A stretch of DNA of 64,000 nt from an uncultured Lachnospiraceae bacterium. GTDB taxonomy: Bacteria; Bacillota; Clostridia; Lachnospirales; Lachnospiraceae. The position numbers were made by a program, and so were the translations under genes. Shown one piece after another: positions 7,450-16,994 of this stretch. Under the pieces are notes generated by a model that saw nothing but the letters and a program-made list of their open reading frames with translations, ran no database searches and was not told the origin of the DNA. Where the stretch lies: assembly GCA_902781455.1 (NCBI GenBank), contig CACZJF010000002.1, forward strand, positions 62,001 to 126,000, in the 5' to 3' direction. Every line of letters begins with the position of its first letter. Position 1 is the stretch's first letter.

Positions 7450-8916
7450 ATGATAAGTTTCTTTGTATGTCTGCTGATTCTGGTAGGCGGGTATTTTGTC
7501 TACGGTTCGTTTGTCGACAACACATTCGGACCGGACGATCGTGAGACACCGGCTGTCGCGATCGATGACGGCGTTGACTATGTCGTCATGCCTGCATGGA
7601 AGCTGTTTCTGGTTCAGCTTCTGAACATTGCCGGACTTGGCCCCATCTTCGGCGCGATGCAGGGTGCGCTGTGGGGACCGATTGTATTTCTGTGGATTAC
7701 CTTTGGTACCGTGTTTGCCGGTGCTGTGCATGATTACTTCTCCGGCATGCTTTCCGAGAGAAACAACGGTGCGTCGATCTCCGAGGTAACCGGTATCTAT
7801 CTTGGACCGATCATGCACAACATCATGAGAGTCTTTTCCGTTATCCTGCTGATCATGGTTGGTACCGTGTTCGCGGTAGGCCCGGCCGGACTGCTTGTCA
7901 AGCTGCTGACGGAGAAGGGCGTTTCCGGACCGTTTGCCCAGACCACCACATGGCTGGCAATTATCCTGATCTATTATTTCATCGCAACCTTTATTTCGAT
8001 CGACAAGATCATCGGTAAGATCTATCCGATCTTCGGTATTGTTCTGATCATCATGGCGGTCGGCGTGGCGTTCGGTATTCCGATGCATGGTTTCCATACG
8101 CCTGAGATCTGGAAGAACTTCACCAACATGCATCCGGCAGGAACACCGATCTGGAGCTTCATGTTCATCACGGTTGCCTGCGGCGCGATTTCCGGTTTCC
8201 ATTCCACACAGTCTCCGCTGATGGCACGCTGCCTCAAGAGCGAGCGTCAGGGTAAGTTCGTATTCTACGGCGCCATGGTTGCTGAAGGCTGCATCGCTCT
8301 GATCTGGGCTGCTGCAGGCTGCTCTCTGTACGAGGTGACCGGCGGACTGAACACCGGACTGCAGGAGGTCCTGGCAAACGGACAGTCAGCTGCGATCTAT
8401 GATGTCGCAGTGAGAACGATGGGCAATGTCGGCGTGATCCTTGCGATGCTCGGCGTTGTTGTCTGCCCGATTACTTCCGGCGACACAGCGTTCCGTTCTG
8501 CAAGACTGACCCTTGCCGACTGGCTGCATTTTGACCAGGGATCCATGGTGCACAGACTTGCGCTCTGCATCCCGGTTCTGGGCATCGGCGCGATTCTTGG
8601 ATTCGGCAATTCGCTTGGTTTCATCGATTACACGGTAATCTGGAGATACTTCAGCTGGACCAACCAGACGCTTGCGATGATCGTTCTCTGGGCTGGTTCC
8701 ATGTTCCTGGCGATGGAGAAGAAGAACTACTGGATTACTGCCATTCCGGCGACCTTCATGAGTGCTGTTTCCGCGACCTACTTTATCATGGCTCCGGAGT
8801 GCCTGGGCATGATTCCGGCGCTGGCGGGCAACAGAACGGTCGCATATCCGGCCGGACTGATTATTGCGGCACTGTTCCTGGGAATCTTCCTCTTCAGCGC
8901 GAAGAAGCATTCCTGA
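7450..8916 (+). CDS. cstA: CstA-family carbon starvation / pyruvate or peptide transporter
   Basis: A 488-residue polytopic membrane protein of the CstA/BtsT family, which imports pyruvate and, in some species, peptides. ATG 7450 is chosen because GGGAGGA (7437-7443) sits at the right distance; an upstream in-frame ATG overlaps the leader terminator. Family-typical stretches are LFLVQLLNIAGLGPIFGAMQ near the N-terminus, and GTVFAGAVHDYFSGM and GFHSTQSPLMARC further in. The C-terminus ends in a short lysine tail. It is shorter than the roughly 700-residue E. coli CstA, as is common in Clostridia. It appears monocistronic, with its own promoter, leader attenuator and terminator. Confidence 0.9.
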   Translation: MISFFVCLLILVGGYFVYGSFVDNTFGPDDRETPAVAIDDGVDYVVMPAWKLFLVQLLNIAGLGPIFGAMQGALWGPIVFLWITFGTVFAGAVHDYFSGMLSERNNGASISEVTGIYLGPIMHNIMRVFSVILLIMVGTVFAVGPAGLLVKLLTEKGVSGPFAQTTTWLAIILIYYFIATFISIDKIIGKIYPIFGIVLIIMAVGVAFGIPMHGFHTPEIWKNFTNMHPAGTPIWSFMFITVACGAISGFHSTQSPLMARCLKSERQGKFVFYGAMVAEGCIALIWAAAGCSLYEVTGGLNTGLQEVLANGQSAAIYDVAVRTMGNVGVILAMLGVVVCPITSGDTAFRSARLTLADWLHFDQGSMVHRLALCIPVLGIGAILGFGNSLGFIDYTVIWRYFSWTNQTLAMIVLWAGSMFLAMEKKNYWITAIPATFMSAVSATYFIMAPECLGMIPALAGNRTVAYPAGLIIAALFLGIFLFSAKKHS

Positions 8917-8967
8917 TGGACCGTCTGCTGCGCTCAGCAGCGGCCTGAAAGATAACAGACGTTGTGG

Positions 8968-8996
8968 CGGCGGGGACATCGTTCCCCGCCGTTTTT
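8968..8996 (+). terminator. Strong intrinsic terminator after cstA
   Basis: CGGCGGGGA (8968-8976) pairs perfectly with TCCCCGCCG (8983-8991) around a 6-base loop, followed directly by TTTTT. It lies about 50 bp downstream of the cstA stop. Confidence 0.88.
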
Positions 8997-9045
8997 CTGC
9001 GACGGGGCTGATTTGCTTTCTTCTCCTCGAAAGAGGGGGAGACTG

Positions 9046-9054
9046 TGCTATACT
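9046..9054 (+). promoter_or_regulatory. Extended -10 promoter before the membrane protein gene
   Basis: TGCTATACT is an extended -10 element (TGn followed by TATACT). It lies 34 bp before the preferred TTG start at 9088. No good -35 box is seen 17 bp upstream, as is normal for extended -10 promoters. Confidence 0.5.
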
Positions 9055-9087
9055 GTCAGTAATTGAAAGATGGGAGGAACACTTCAA

Positions 9088-10104
9088 TTGCCAACGCTAT
9101 TATACGGAAAACAGTCCATGCCTCCTTCTGAACTGAAGGCAGACAAGAAAGCGGCCAGAAAGATCGGGCCGGTCGGAATGGGGCGGAGAGCCCTTTACAT
9201 GAACAGCTTCTATATCAGCCGGATGTATTATGTGGTCTGGACAGAGGTCAGAAGGGTTTATAAGCTGGTTGCCATGACAAAGGGAGGATTCACCGGGATC
9301 GGAGCCTTTGGGTCCATGAGTTATCTGGTCGTGGAGCTGAGAGACGGCAGGACAAAGAAGTGCCAGTTCAAATATGAGAACCAGACGGATCAGGCACTTG
9401 CCTGGATCGAAGAACACCATCCGGAAATTCCTGTCAGGAGCGCTGCGGCGCAGAAGAAGCTTGAGGAAAAGAAGGCGGAGGAAAGCCGCCGCGTCCGGGT
9501 GATGCCCGATGAGAACGCACAGAAGGAGATTGCGGCGCTTCAGGAAGCGAAGGACTATCTTGAGAAACAGCCTCAGCTGTATCACAGTCTCAGCGCCAGT
9601 GCAGGCAAGAAGCGGGTGCAGCAGCAGGTACCTGCCGGAAAAAGAGCATTTGTGACAGGAATCTTTGTGGTCTCAGTCGTTCTGCTCGCTGCAGGGATTC
9701 CGATGACCATAAAGGGGCATCCTGTGGGCCTTTACATGCTGCTGTTCGGCGGTGCCTTCCTTCTGTTCTCCCTTGCGGGGAACCTGATTCCGATCGGCCG
9801 CAATTCGCCCCGCAGAGTGGAGCAGGAGTGGCAGGACGCGGTCAGCAGCTGTGAGGCATCTCTCTCAGAGTGGGAGGCTTCTCAGGGCACCTCCTTCCCC
9901 GTGCCTGCGCGGTATGCCCACCCGGTTGTGCTGGAGCGGATGATCCGGGTCATTGTGGAGGGACGCGCGGCGGATGCGCGGCAGGCACTGGAAGTGGTGA
10001 AGGATGATCTGAAGAAGCTGAACTGTTCTGTGAAGGTGTCGCAGGAAGAGTACGATGAGGTTGTGGCCGTGAAACCGATGTTTCTGGTTTCCGACTATCA
10101 GTAA
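9088..10104 (+). CDS. Uncharacterised membrane protein preceding the MoxR/VWA pair
   Basis: A protein of about 338 residues with no family I can name. The start is inferred as TTG 9088 because GGGAGG at 9072-9077 is correctly placed for it; ATG 9070 overlaps that site and ATG 9118 has none. The N-terminal 190 residues are soluble and include a compact beta-rich part (MSYLVVELRDGR) and a Lys/Glu-rich helix. Two adjacent transmembrane spans follow at roughly residues 185-230, then a C-terminal helical domain of about 100 residues. A MoxR-like ATPase and a VWA protein lie downstream on the same strand, so it may be their membrane partner or substrate (inference). Confidence 0.6.
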   Translation: MPTLLYGKQSMPPSELKADKKAARKIGPVGMGRRALYMNSFYISRMYYVVWTEVRRVYKLVAMTKGGFTGIGAFGSMSYLVVELRDGRTKKCQFKYENQTDQALAWIEEHHPEIPVRSAAAQKKLEEKKAEESRRVRVMPDENAQKEIAALQEAKDYLEKQPQLYHSLSASAGKKRVQQQVPAGKRAFVTGIFVVSVVLLAAGIPMTIKGHPVGLYMLLFGGAFLLFSLAGNLIPIGRNSPRRVEQEWQDAVSSCEASLSEWEASQGTSFPVPARYAHPVVLERMIRVIVEGRAADARQALEVVKDDLKKLNCSVKVSQEEYDEVVAVKPMFLVSDYQ

Positions 10105-10208
10105 CTGCCGTGCGACGGGATCTGCAGGCGCGGCGGAAGCAGCCGCGGTAAGAAGCATCAGCGGTAAGATGCGCCGGAACGAAAGATACGTATGGCCGGA
10201 GGAAATAC

Positions 10209-11129
10209 ATGAGAGATCTTGAACAATTTCTGAGAGAAGAAGGCGTGCAGGGATCCCTGCTCGATGAGACAGCGCATTTTGTAAAGACACATGGTGTCGG
10301 AAGCGATGACGAAAGGAGAGTCCCGAACCCGCCGTACCGGTATTATGGGAAGAAGGTGTGGGAGAAGGCCATCGCCGCGCTTCTGTGCGGAGAGAACCTG
10401 CTGCTTGTGGGAGCGAAGGCGACCGGGAAGAATGTCCTCGCGGAGAATCTGGCATGTCTGTTCGGACGTCCCCTGTGGAATGTCAGCTTCCATGTCAACG
10501 CAGATGCTGCTTATCTGATCGGATCGGATACCTATGACGGTTCAAAGGTCGTCTTCCGTCCGGGCCCGGTGTACAGCTGCGCTGCGCGGGGCGGCTTCGG
10601 GGTGCTTGACGAGATCAATATGGCACGCAATGAGGCGCTTGCCGTCCTGCACGCGACGCTGGACTTCAGGCGTGTAATCGATGTGGCGGGCTATGACAGG
10701 ATTGAAGTGGATCCTGCGGCGCGGTTCATCGGTACCATGAATTACGGATATGCCGGGACGAGGGACCTGAATGAAGCACTGTGCTCCAGGTTCGCGATTC
10801 TGGAGATGCCTCTGATCGCGCACGAGGACCTGGAAAGACTGCTGCAGGATGCGTTCCCGCAGATGAAAGCACAGATGCGCACGCAGTTTACCGCACTGTT
10901 CTATGAGCTTGAGAAAAAGGCGAAAAGCGCGGAGGTTTCAGAGCGCGCGCTGGACCTGAGAGGACTTCTGGACGCAATCGCTTTGATTCAGAAAGGGGTA
11001 TCAAGCGGGGATGCCCTGGAGATGTGCATTGTAAACAAAACCTTTGACGCGTATGAGCGGGGGCTGGTGATGGACGTGATCCGCGCGCGCATTCCGATGG
11101 ATCTGGGCAAAGAAGACTTGTTTGAGTAG
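10209..11129 (+). CDS. MoxR-like AAA+ ATPase
   Basis: A 306-residue AAA_5-type ATPase. The Walker A-like loop GAKATGKN is at residues 68-75, Walker B GFGVLDEINMA near 131-141, sensor 1 FIGTMNYGY near 175-183 and an arginine finger in CSRFAILEMP. The last position of Walker A is Asn instead of Thr/Ser, which may change magnesium coordination. MoxR ATPases act as chaperones that remodel or load cofactors into client complexes, normally with a VWA-domain protein, and such a gene follows here with a 59 bp gap. A good GGAGG precedes ATG 10209. The client is unknown. Confidence 0.82.
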   Translation: MRDLEQFLREEGVQGSLLDETAHFVKTHGVGSDDERRVPNPPYRYYGKKVWEKAIAALLCGENLLLVGAKATGKNVLAENLACLFGRPLWNVSFHVNADAAYLIGSDTYDGSKVVFRPGPVYSCAARGGFGVLDEINMARNEALAVLHATLDFRRVIDVAGYDRIEVDPAARFIGTMNYGYAGTRDLNEALCSRFAILEMPLIAHEDLERLLQDAFPQMKAQMRTQFTALFYELEKKAKSAEVSERALDLRGLLDAIALIQKGVSSGDALEMCIVNKTFDAYERGLVMDVIRARIPMDLGKEDLFE

Positions 11130-11188
11130 TCAGATAAAAACATGCGTTTTCAGATGAGACGGCTGTCTCGGGGGAACAGAGAAGTCAG

Positions 11189-12943
11189 ATGATAAAACAG
11201 CACTATACGGGCAGTTCCCGTCGGGCGATGAATCTCATATGGAACGCTGCAGGAGACTATCAGTGGGAGTCTCCGTTCCTTGCGTTCCACCCCAACGGAG
11301 ATTCGGATGATTATCTGAATATGGTCATCGGGCTGTCCGCGAAGTGGCTTGACCGTGACCGCATTACGGATTTTTTCGTGCGCCTCGGGGAAGGTCCGAC
11401 CCTGGACGAGATTTCAGCCCTGCTGTGGCTCGGAATCGAAAACTGTGTGTATGGCAAGGAGCTGCCTGTGCGGCCGGTCATCAGCCGGATGCGCCGGGAA
11501 CGGGCGGAGGAATTCTTCCGCGTGAACGGCATGCTCTCCGAACAGCAGATGTCTTTCATGAGCATCCGTGTCTATGATCAGGAACTGCTGCGCTGGAGCC
11601 AGGTGCTCGGACGCAGGGTTCTCTCTGCAGGTCCCGGCGCGAGAAAGCTTGCGAAGGAACTGGAATTTTCCCCGGCATGGGATACGGACGAAGTGCTCCG
11701 GAAGATGCACCAGCTCCTGGCAGAAACATTTCACCGGACCCTTCCGGACCGGCCGCAAGCTGCAGTGCGCGGTTCCGGGGGACTGCTGCGGATACTGGCA
11801 GGGAACCTTTCCAGAGGGCTGGAGCGCAGGACGGACCTGCTGGTACTGCGAAAAGGCAGCGGAAGCGGGGATAAGAAGAACAGCGTCCATATCACGCACA
11901 GCTTCTCCCGGACAGGAGCGGCCCAGGCAGCAACGGCAGACCAGTCATATATCGAAGAAACCTTCGGGCCATGCATGTACACGGACGCGGAGATGCGGAT
12001 TCTGGAAAGAAGCCTGTGTACAGGAAATGACAGCCTGTGCAGACTCTGGTTTACAAAGACCAGGCAGGAAACGCAGCCTGCCTCAAAGGAGGCGAAGAAG
12101 CTCTGGTTGGATCAGGAGGCCCAGAGGAAGCGAAACGAGGAATACTACAGGACGCACCTGTTTCGGATCAAAGAGAGCATCCGGAACCTGAGCGCGCAGA
12201 CGGACACGATCTTCCAGTCTTATCTGCGCTATGATCCGGGCCGCGCCAAGGCAGGAAAGCTCGATGGTGCCAGGGTGTGGAGAGGCCGGATTCTCTCTGA
12301 CATGAAGCTCTTTCTTGCCGATGCCCAGCCGCAGGAATCCTCCCTGTGCGTGGACCTGCTTCTGGATGCGTCTCAGTCACGCATGAATTCGCAGGAAATG
12401 ATCGCTTCACAGGCACTGGTGATTTCTGCCAGCTTCGAGGAGTGCCATATCCCGGTGCGGGTCACCGCGTTCCGCTCGCTGCGCGGCTATACGATTCTCC
12501 AGAGGCTCAAGGAATACGGCGAGCGTGACTGCCAGGGGCTTTTTGGCTATTACGCCGGAGGCTGGAACAGAGATGCCCTGTGCCTGAAGGCGATGGAGTA
12601 TATCATGGCAGAGGAACGCTCGAAGGGTATGTTCCAGACACGGATCCTGCTGGTTCTGACAGATGCCAGCCCCAACGATTCCACGCAGATGCCGCCGAAA
12701 GAAGGAGGGCACTTTCCCAGGGAATATGAAGGCGATGAGCCGGTCAGGGATGCGCGCGGCGCGGTGAACGCGCTGACGGCCGGCGGCGTCCATACGGGAG
12801 CCCTGTTCTACGGAGCGACATCGCATCTGGAACAGGTACATCAGATCTACGGACAGCAGTATGTGCGCGTGAAGACACTGAGCCAGCTGCCGGACGCGGT
12901 CAGCGAACTGCTGCGGCGCATCCTGGCACAGGCGCAGCGATAG
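11189..12943 (+). CDS. VWA-domain protein partnered with the MoxR ATPase
   Basis: A 584-residue cytoplasmic protein with no signal peptide or membrane span. The C-terminal third is a von Willebrand A / CobT-NorD-like domain. The MIDAS motif DASQS is at residues 393-397, a threonine/aspartate-type loop occurs around GGWNRDA, and a later strand reads ILLVLTDASPND. The N-terminal 380 residues are helical and charged and match nothing I recognise. MoxR-VWA pairs mature or regulate metalloenzymes and membrane complexes, for example NorQ/NorD and the chelatase BchI/BchD type. No obvious metalloenzyme target lies adjacent. It is probably co-transcribed with the ATPase and with the methyltransferase that begins 15 bp later. 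Confidence 0.8.
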   Translation: MIKQHYTGSSRRAMNLIWNAAGDYQWESPFLAFHPNGDSDDYLNMVIGLSAKWLDRDRITDFFVRLGEGPTLDEISALLWLGIENCVYGKELPVRPVISRMRRERAEEFFRVNGMLSEQQMSFMSIRVYDQELLRWSQVLGRRVLSAGPGARKLAKELEFSPAWDTDEVLRKMHQLLAETFHRTLPDRPQAAVRGSGGLLRILAGNLSRGLERRTDLLVLRKGSGSGDKKNSVHITHSFSRTGAAQAATADQSYIEETFGPCMYTDAEMRILERSLCTGNDSLCRLWFTKTRQETQPASKEAKKLWLDQEAQRKRNEEYYRTHLFRIKESIRNLSAQTDTIFQSYLRYDPGRAKAGKLDGARVWRGRILSDMKLFLADAQPQESSLCVDLLLDASQSRMNSQEMIASQALVISASFEECHIPVRVTAFRSLRGYTILQRLKEYGERDCQGLFGYYAGGWNRDALCLKAMEYIMAEERSKGMFQTRILLVLTDASPNDSTQMPPKEGGHFPREYEGDEPVRDARGAVNALTAGGVHTGALFYGATSHLEQVHQIYGQQYVRVKTLSQLPDAVSELLRRILAQAQR

Positions 12944-12958
12944 AGGGCGGCCGATTCC

Positions 12959-14659
12959 ATGAAAGAACTGACACTGCCGGAGCAGTTTCTGAAACGAATG
13001 AAGCATCTTCTCGGACCGGAGTATGAAGCCTTCCTGGCTTCCTTCCGGGAAGAGAGGAAGAATGCGCTGCGCGTCAACCGGCTGAAGATTTCGCCCGGCC
13101 AGTTTGAGGCGGAGACACCATTTGCCCTGGAGTGGGTCCCCTGGACCGATAACGGATATTACGTGGATTACCGGGACAGGCCCGGTCAGCATCCTTACTA
13201 CCGTGCCGGCCTGTACTATCTTCAGGAGCCGAGCGCGATGGCCCCGGCCGGGATTCTTCCCGTGCAGCCGGGCGACAGAGTTCTCGATCTTTGCGCCGCT
13301 CCGGGAGGAAAGGCAACGGAGCTTGGCGCGCGGCTGGGCGGAGAAGGTGTCCTGGTCGCCAATGAGATCTCTGCTTCCCGCGTCCGGGCCCTGGAGCGCA
13401 ACATCGAGCTGTTCGGCATCCGGAACTGCATTGTGACCAATGAGCCGCCGCATGTTCTTTCGGAACGGTTCGGGGCGTATTTTGACAGAATCCTGGTTGA
13501 CGCCCCATGCTCCGGCGAGGGGATGTTCCGGAAAAACCCGGAGGCAGCCGGAACCTGGTCTTTGGAAAAGGTTGACACCTGTGCCAGGACGCAGAGAGAG
13601 ATTCTCCTGCATGCGGCCGCCATGCTCCGGCCCGGAGGATATCTGGTCTATTCCACCTGTACTTTCGAGGCGGAAGAAAATGAGCTGGCGGTGGCTTACC
13701 TGCTGCAGGAGAGGCCTGACATGGAACTGGTGCGGATCCCCTGCGCGGATCAGACGGCTTCCTTCTGCCCGGCGTATGCACTGGAAGAGCTGCGCCGGCT
13801 GGGGTATGAGCTGAAGCCGGCGGGATTGTCCTCTGCTGACAGCCCTGTTGCGCGATCCGCTTTTCCTTCTGAAGCGGACGGACCGGATCTGACAAAGGCT
13901 GTGCGGATCTGGCCGCACCGCGCAGGCGGAGAGGGACACTTTATTGCCCTGCTTGCAAGGAAGATGCCGCAGGAGGGAGCGTCGGAGCCGCTGCGGCAAA
14001 GCACCGGCCCGGGCCGGGCGTGTTCTGACCGGGGGCTGGCTTTGGAAATGCACGAAAGAGAACGGGACAAAGGTTCTCAAAGAGCCGGGAAGCAGGGAAA
14101 AAAAGCGCGGGACCGGACACGGTCGAAGAGCGCGCAGGGCAGGACAGTGTCAAAGGGCGCGGGAAGCGGGACGCTTTCAAAGGAAGAAAGCCGGCTGGTG
14201 CAGCAGTTTCTCGCGTTCTATGCCTCAGATCTGAATATCGATATATGTCGATGTGAGAGACGGGACGGCCGTGTCTACCTGATGCCGGAAGATTGTCCTG
14301 AGATCCGGGGGCTTCGTTTTCTGCGCGCAGGCCTGTATCTGGGAGAACTGAAGAAGAACCGGTTTGAACCATCGCAGGAACTGGCTATGGCGATTGGTGC
14401 CAGACCGGATCCGGCGTGCGGACAGCCTGGCTGTCCGGGCGGGGATAAAGCCGGATCCGTCTCAGACGACGGGACCAGCATCTGTATCTTTGCAGACGAT
14501 GAACGGCTGCAGGCCTTCCTCCGGGGCGAGTCTGTCCGGCTGCAGGGGGCAGGAGAAAACGGGTGGCGACTGGTATGCGCAGGCAGATGGCCGGTCGGCT
14601 GGGGAAAGCTGACGGGCGGTATCCTGAAGAACCATATTCCCACGTCGTGGCGCGGCTGA
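12959..14659 (+). CDS. rsmF: RsmF/NSUN-type RNA m5C methyltransferase
   Basis: A 566-residue SAM-dependent RNA cytosine-C5 methyltransferase. The catalytic core occupies about residues 1-320: the SAM motif LDLCAAPGGKATEL near 103-116, cysteine C184 in DAPCSGEG and cysteine C234 in YSTCTFE, the two cysteines used by this family. A basic low-complexity linker (about 345-410, rich in Lys, Arg, Ser and Gly) leads to a C-terminal PUA-like RNA-binding domain (about 415-566). The usual target is 16S rRNA. The unstructured linker is longer than I would expect and could add RNA affinity (inference). The gene sits between a VWA gene and sdaA, a co-location with no obvious functional link. Confidence 0.88.
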   Translation: MKELTLPEQFLKRMKHLLGPEYEAFLASFREERKNALRVNRLKISPGQFEAETPFALEWVPWTDNGYYVDYRDRPGQHPYYRAGLYYLQEPSAMAPAGILPVQPGDRVLDLCAAPGGKATELGARLGGEGVLVANEISASRVRALERNIELFGIRNCIVTNEPPHVLSERFGAYFDRILVDAPCSGEGMFRKNPEAAGTWSLEKVDTCARTQREILLHAAAMLRPGGYLVYSTCTFEAEENELAVAYLLQERPDMELVRIPCADQTASFCPAYALEELRRLGYELKPAGLSSADSPVARSAFPSEADGPDLTKAVRIWPHRAGGEGHFIALLARKMPQEGASEPLRQSTGPGRACSDRGLALEMHERERDKGSQRAGKQGKKARDRTRSKSAQGRTVSKGAGSGTLSKEESRLVQQFLAFYASDLNIDICRCERRDGRVYLMPEDCPEIRGLRFLRAGLYLGELKKNRFEPSQELAMAIGARPDPACGQPGCPGGDKAGSVSDDGTSICIFADDERLQAFLRGESVRLQGAGENGWRLVCAGRWPVGWGKLTGGILKNHIPTSWRG

Positions 14660-14716
14660 GAAGGGCAGCGCACATCGTGGCGGAACAAGGAAAGACATGT
14701 GTGAAAGGAGATGTGT

Positions 14717-15934
14717 ATGAAGTCGATTCGGGACGTTTATAAGATTGGACGGGGACCCTCGAGTTCCCATACCATGGGGCCTGAGAAGGCGGCAAGGATC
14801 TACCGGCAGGAACACCCGGAAGCAGAGGCGTATCGCGTGAAACTGTACGGATCCCTCAGCAAGACCGGAAAAGGACATATGACAGACCGTGTTCTGTATG
14901 AGACACTTTCACCGGTCCCGACAGAAGTGGTTTTCTGCAAGGAAACGCCCTCTGACGTCACACACCCCAACACGATGGACTTTTTTGTGATGCGGGATGG
15001 AAAGGAAGAGAGTCTCATGCGGGCGGTTTCTGTCGGCGGAGGTGATATCCGGATCGAAGGCCGCACAGAGGAAACGCAGGAAGAGGAAGTGTATCCGGAA
15101 AATTCCTTTGCGGAGGTACTGGATTTCTGCCGGTTCCGCGGACTGGATCTTGCGGAGTATGTCGAGGTCACGGAAGGAGAAGAGATCCGGGACTATCTCC
15201 GTGTGGTCTGGCAGCAGATGAAAGAAACGATCCAGGAAGGTCTGCAGACGGAGGGCCTGCTGCCGGGACCGCTCCGTGTCGAGCGGAAGGCAAAAAAACT
15301 CTTTGATTTCATACCGGAGCACGATCATCCCCAGATCAGGGAATGCAGGCTGATCTCCGCGTACGCATTTGCGGTCAGCGAGCAGAATGCCGACTGCGGG
15401 ACGGTCGTTACGGCGCCGACCTGCGGCTCCTGCGGTGTACTTCCCGCGGTATTTCAGTATGTGCAGAACCAGAGACAGCTGGACGATGAAAAGATGGTTT
15501 CCGGCCTGGAGGTAGCAGGCCTGATCGGCAACCTGATCAAGAAGAATGCTTCCGTCTCCGGCGCGCAGTGCGGTTGTCAGGCAGAGGTTGGCGCAGCCTG
15601 CTCCATGGCGGCGGCCGGCCTGGATTATCTGTTCGGTCTGTCGACCAACCAGATCCAGTACGCGGCGGAGATCGCGCTGGAACATCATCTGGGGCTGACC
15701 TGCGATCCGATCCTGGGACTCGTCCAGGTGCCCTGCATCGAGCGCAATGCGGTGGCGGCGACCCGCGCGATGAACGCCTGCAACCTTTCTTACTTCCTTA
15801 CAGAGACACAGAGAATTTCATTTGATATGGCTGTCCGGACCATGTATGAGACGGGAATCAGCATGAACAAGCGCTTCCTGGAAACGTCGGAGGGCGGACT
15901 TGCCAAGATGTACGGACGAAGAAATGAGCATTGA
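14717..15934 (+). CDS. sdaA: Iron-sulfur L-serine ammonia-lyase (single chain)
   Basis: A 405-residue enzyme converting L-serine to pyruvate and ammonia, using an oxygen-sensitive 4Fe-4S cluster. The N-terminal motif GPSSSHTMGP marks the beta-type domain. The C-terminal alpha-type domain has APTCGSCGVLPAV, GAQCGCQAEVGAACSMAAA and CDPILGLVQVPC, which provide the cluster cysteines and active-site residues. ATG 14717 is preferred over 14711 because the ribosome-binding site AAAGGAG ends at 14710. The alpha and beta parts are fused as in E. coli SdaA, not split as in many Bacillus and Clostridium species. It is followed after 15 bp by a PfkB kinase. Confidence 0.93.
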   Translation: MKSIRDVYKIGRGPSSSHTMGPEKAARIYRQEHPEAEAYRVKLYGSLSKTGKGHMTDRVLYETLSPVPTEVVFCKETPSDVTHPNTMDFFVMRDGKEESLMRAVSVGGGDIRIEGRTEETQEEEVYPENSFAEVLDFCRFRGLDLAEYVEVTEGEEIRDYLRVVWQQMKETIQEGLQTEGLLPGPLRVERKAKKLFDFIPEHDHPQIRECRLISAYAFAVSEQNADCGTVVTAPTCGSCGVLPAVFQYVQNQRQLDDEKMVSGLEVAGLIGNLIKKNASVSGAQCGCQAEVGAACSMAAAGLDYLFGLSTNQIQYAAEIALEHHLGLTCDPILGLVQVPCIERNAVAATRAMNACNLSYFLTETQRISFDMAVRTMYETGISMNKRFLETSEGGLAKMYGRRNEH

Positions 15935-15949
15935 CAGGAGGACGCCTCT

Positions 15950-16882
15950 ATGAAAAAGCACATCGGAATTGCGGTAATGGGCGCAGTATTTGTCGACATC
16001 AAGGGATACCCACTCTCGCAGTATTATCCGGGCGGGAGAAATGCAGGCAGGGTGCTTCAGGTGCATGGCGGTGTCAGCAGGAACATTGCCGAGGATATCG
16101 CGAACATCGAACTGGAACCGACCTACATCAGCGTTGTGGACAACAGCGGAATCAGCACGGACGTCATAGAGAAGCTGAAACGGCACAGGGTAAATACGGA
16201 TTATATCAGCCGTACGGACGACGGGCTTGGTACGTGGCTGGCGATCTTTGACCACAACGGAGATGTGGTCGGGTCCATCTCCAAACGGCCTGATCTGTCA
16301 GGGATCATGACGACCCTGGAGAAGTTCGGGGACGAGATCTTCAGCAACGCGGACAGTATCATCGTAGAGATCGATATGGAGCCACAGATCATGAAGAAGG
16401 TGTTCTCCCTGGCCCAGACCTGGAACAAGGAGATCTATGCCGTTGTCTCCAATATGTCGATCGCGCTGGAAAGAAGAGATCTGTTCAAGAAAACAGCCTG
16501 CATCGTATGCAACGAGCAGGAGGCAGGCATCCTGTTTTCCGAGAACTATGAGGGGATGGAGCCTCAGGTGCTTCAGAAGGTGCTCATGGAGCGCGCAGCC
16601 CAGGCACAGATTCCGCGCATGATCGTCACGCTGGGAGGCAGAGGAGCAGTATTTGCCGAGCCGGGAAAAGAGGCGGGGTACTGTCCGGCGATCGAGACGG
16701 AGGTGGTTGATACGACGGGGGCCGGAGACGCTTTCTTCGCCGGCGTCGCGATCGGGCTGACCTATGGGAAGACGCTGGAACAGTCCTGCCGGATCGGTAC
16801 AAGGCTCGCGGCGAGTGTGATCGCGACGAAGGAAAATGTATGCCCGCGGTTTTTGCCGGAGGAATTCGGACTGGAGCGGTAA
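15950..16882 (+). CDS. PfkB-family carbohydrate or nucleoside kinase
   Basis: A 310-residue ribokinase-fold kinase. AGGAGG lies 9 bases before ATG 15950. The N-terminal substrate-recognition part holds GGVSRNIAEDIA and the C-terminal signature DTTGAGDAFFAGVA contains the catalytic aspartate and anion hole. The substrate is not decided: the order of the motifs resembles pseudouridine kinase (PsuK) more than fructokinase, but no pseudouridine glycosidase is adjacent. It is closely linked to sdaA (15 bp gap), which suggests co-expression. Confidence 0.82.
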   Translation: MKKHIGIAVMGAVFVDIKGYPLSQYYPGGRNAGRVLQVHGGVSRNIAEDIANIELEPTYISVVDNSGISTDVIEKLKRHRVNTDYISRTDDGLGTWLAIFDHNGDVVGSISKRPDLSGIMTTLEKFGDEIFSNADSIIVEIDMEPQIMKKVFSLAQTWNKEIYAVVSNMSIALERRDLFKKTACIVCNEQEAGILFSENYEGMEPQVLQKVLMERAAQAQIPRMIVTLGGRGAVFAEPGKEAGYCPAIETEVVDTTGAGDAFFAGVAIGLTYGKTLEQSCRIGTRLAASVIATKENVCPRFLPEEFGLER

Positions 16883-16994
16883 AGGGATCTGCAGGCCGGA
16901 CAGTCCCATGATCCTGTGCCTGCGCTGACAACGCAGCCGGGGTGTCCCCCGCCTGCAGGCGGTGGGTAAGAAGCAGCAAGAGAGGACCTGAAAG

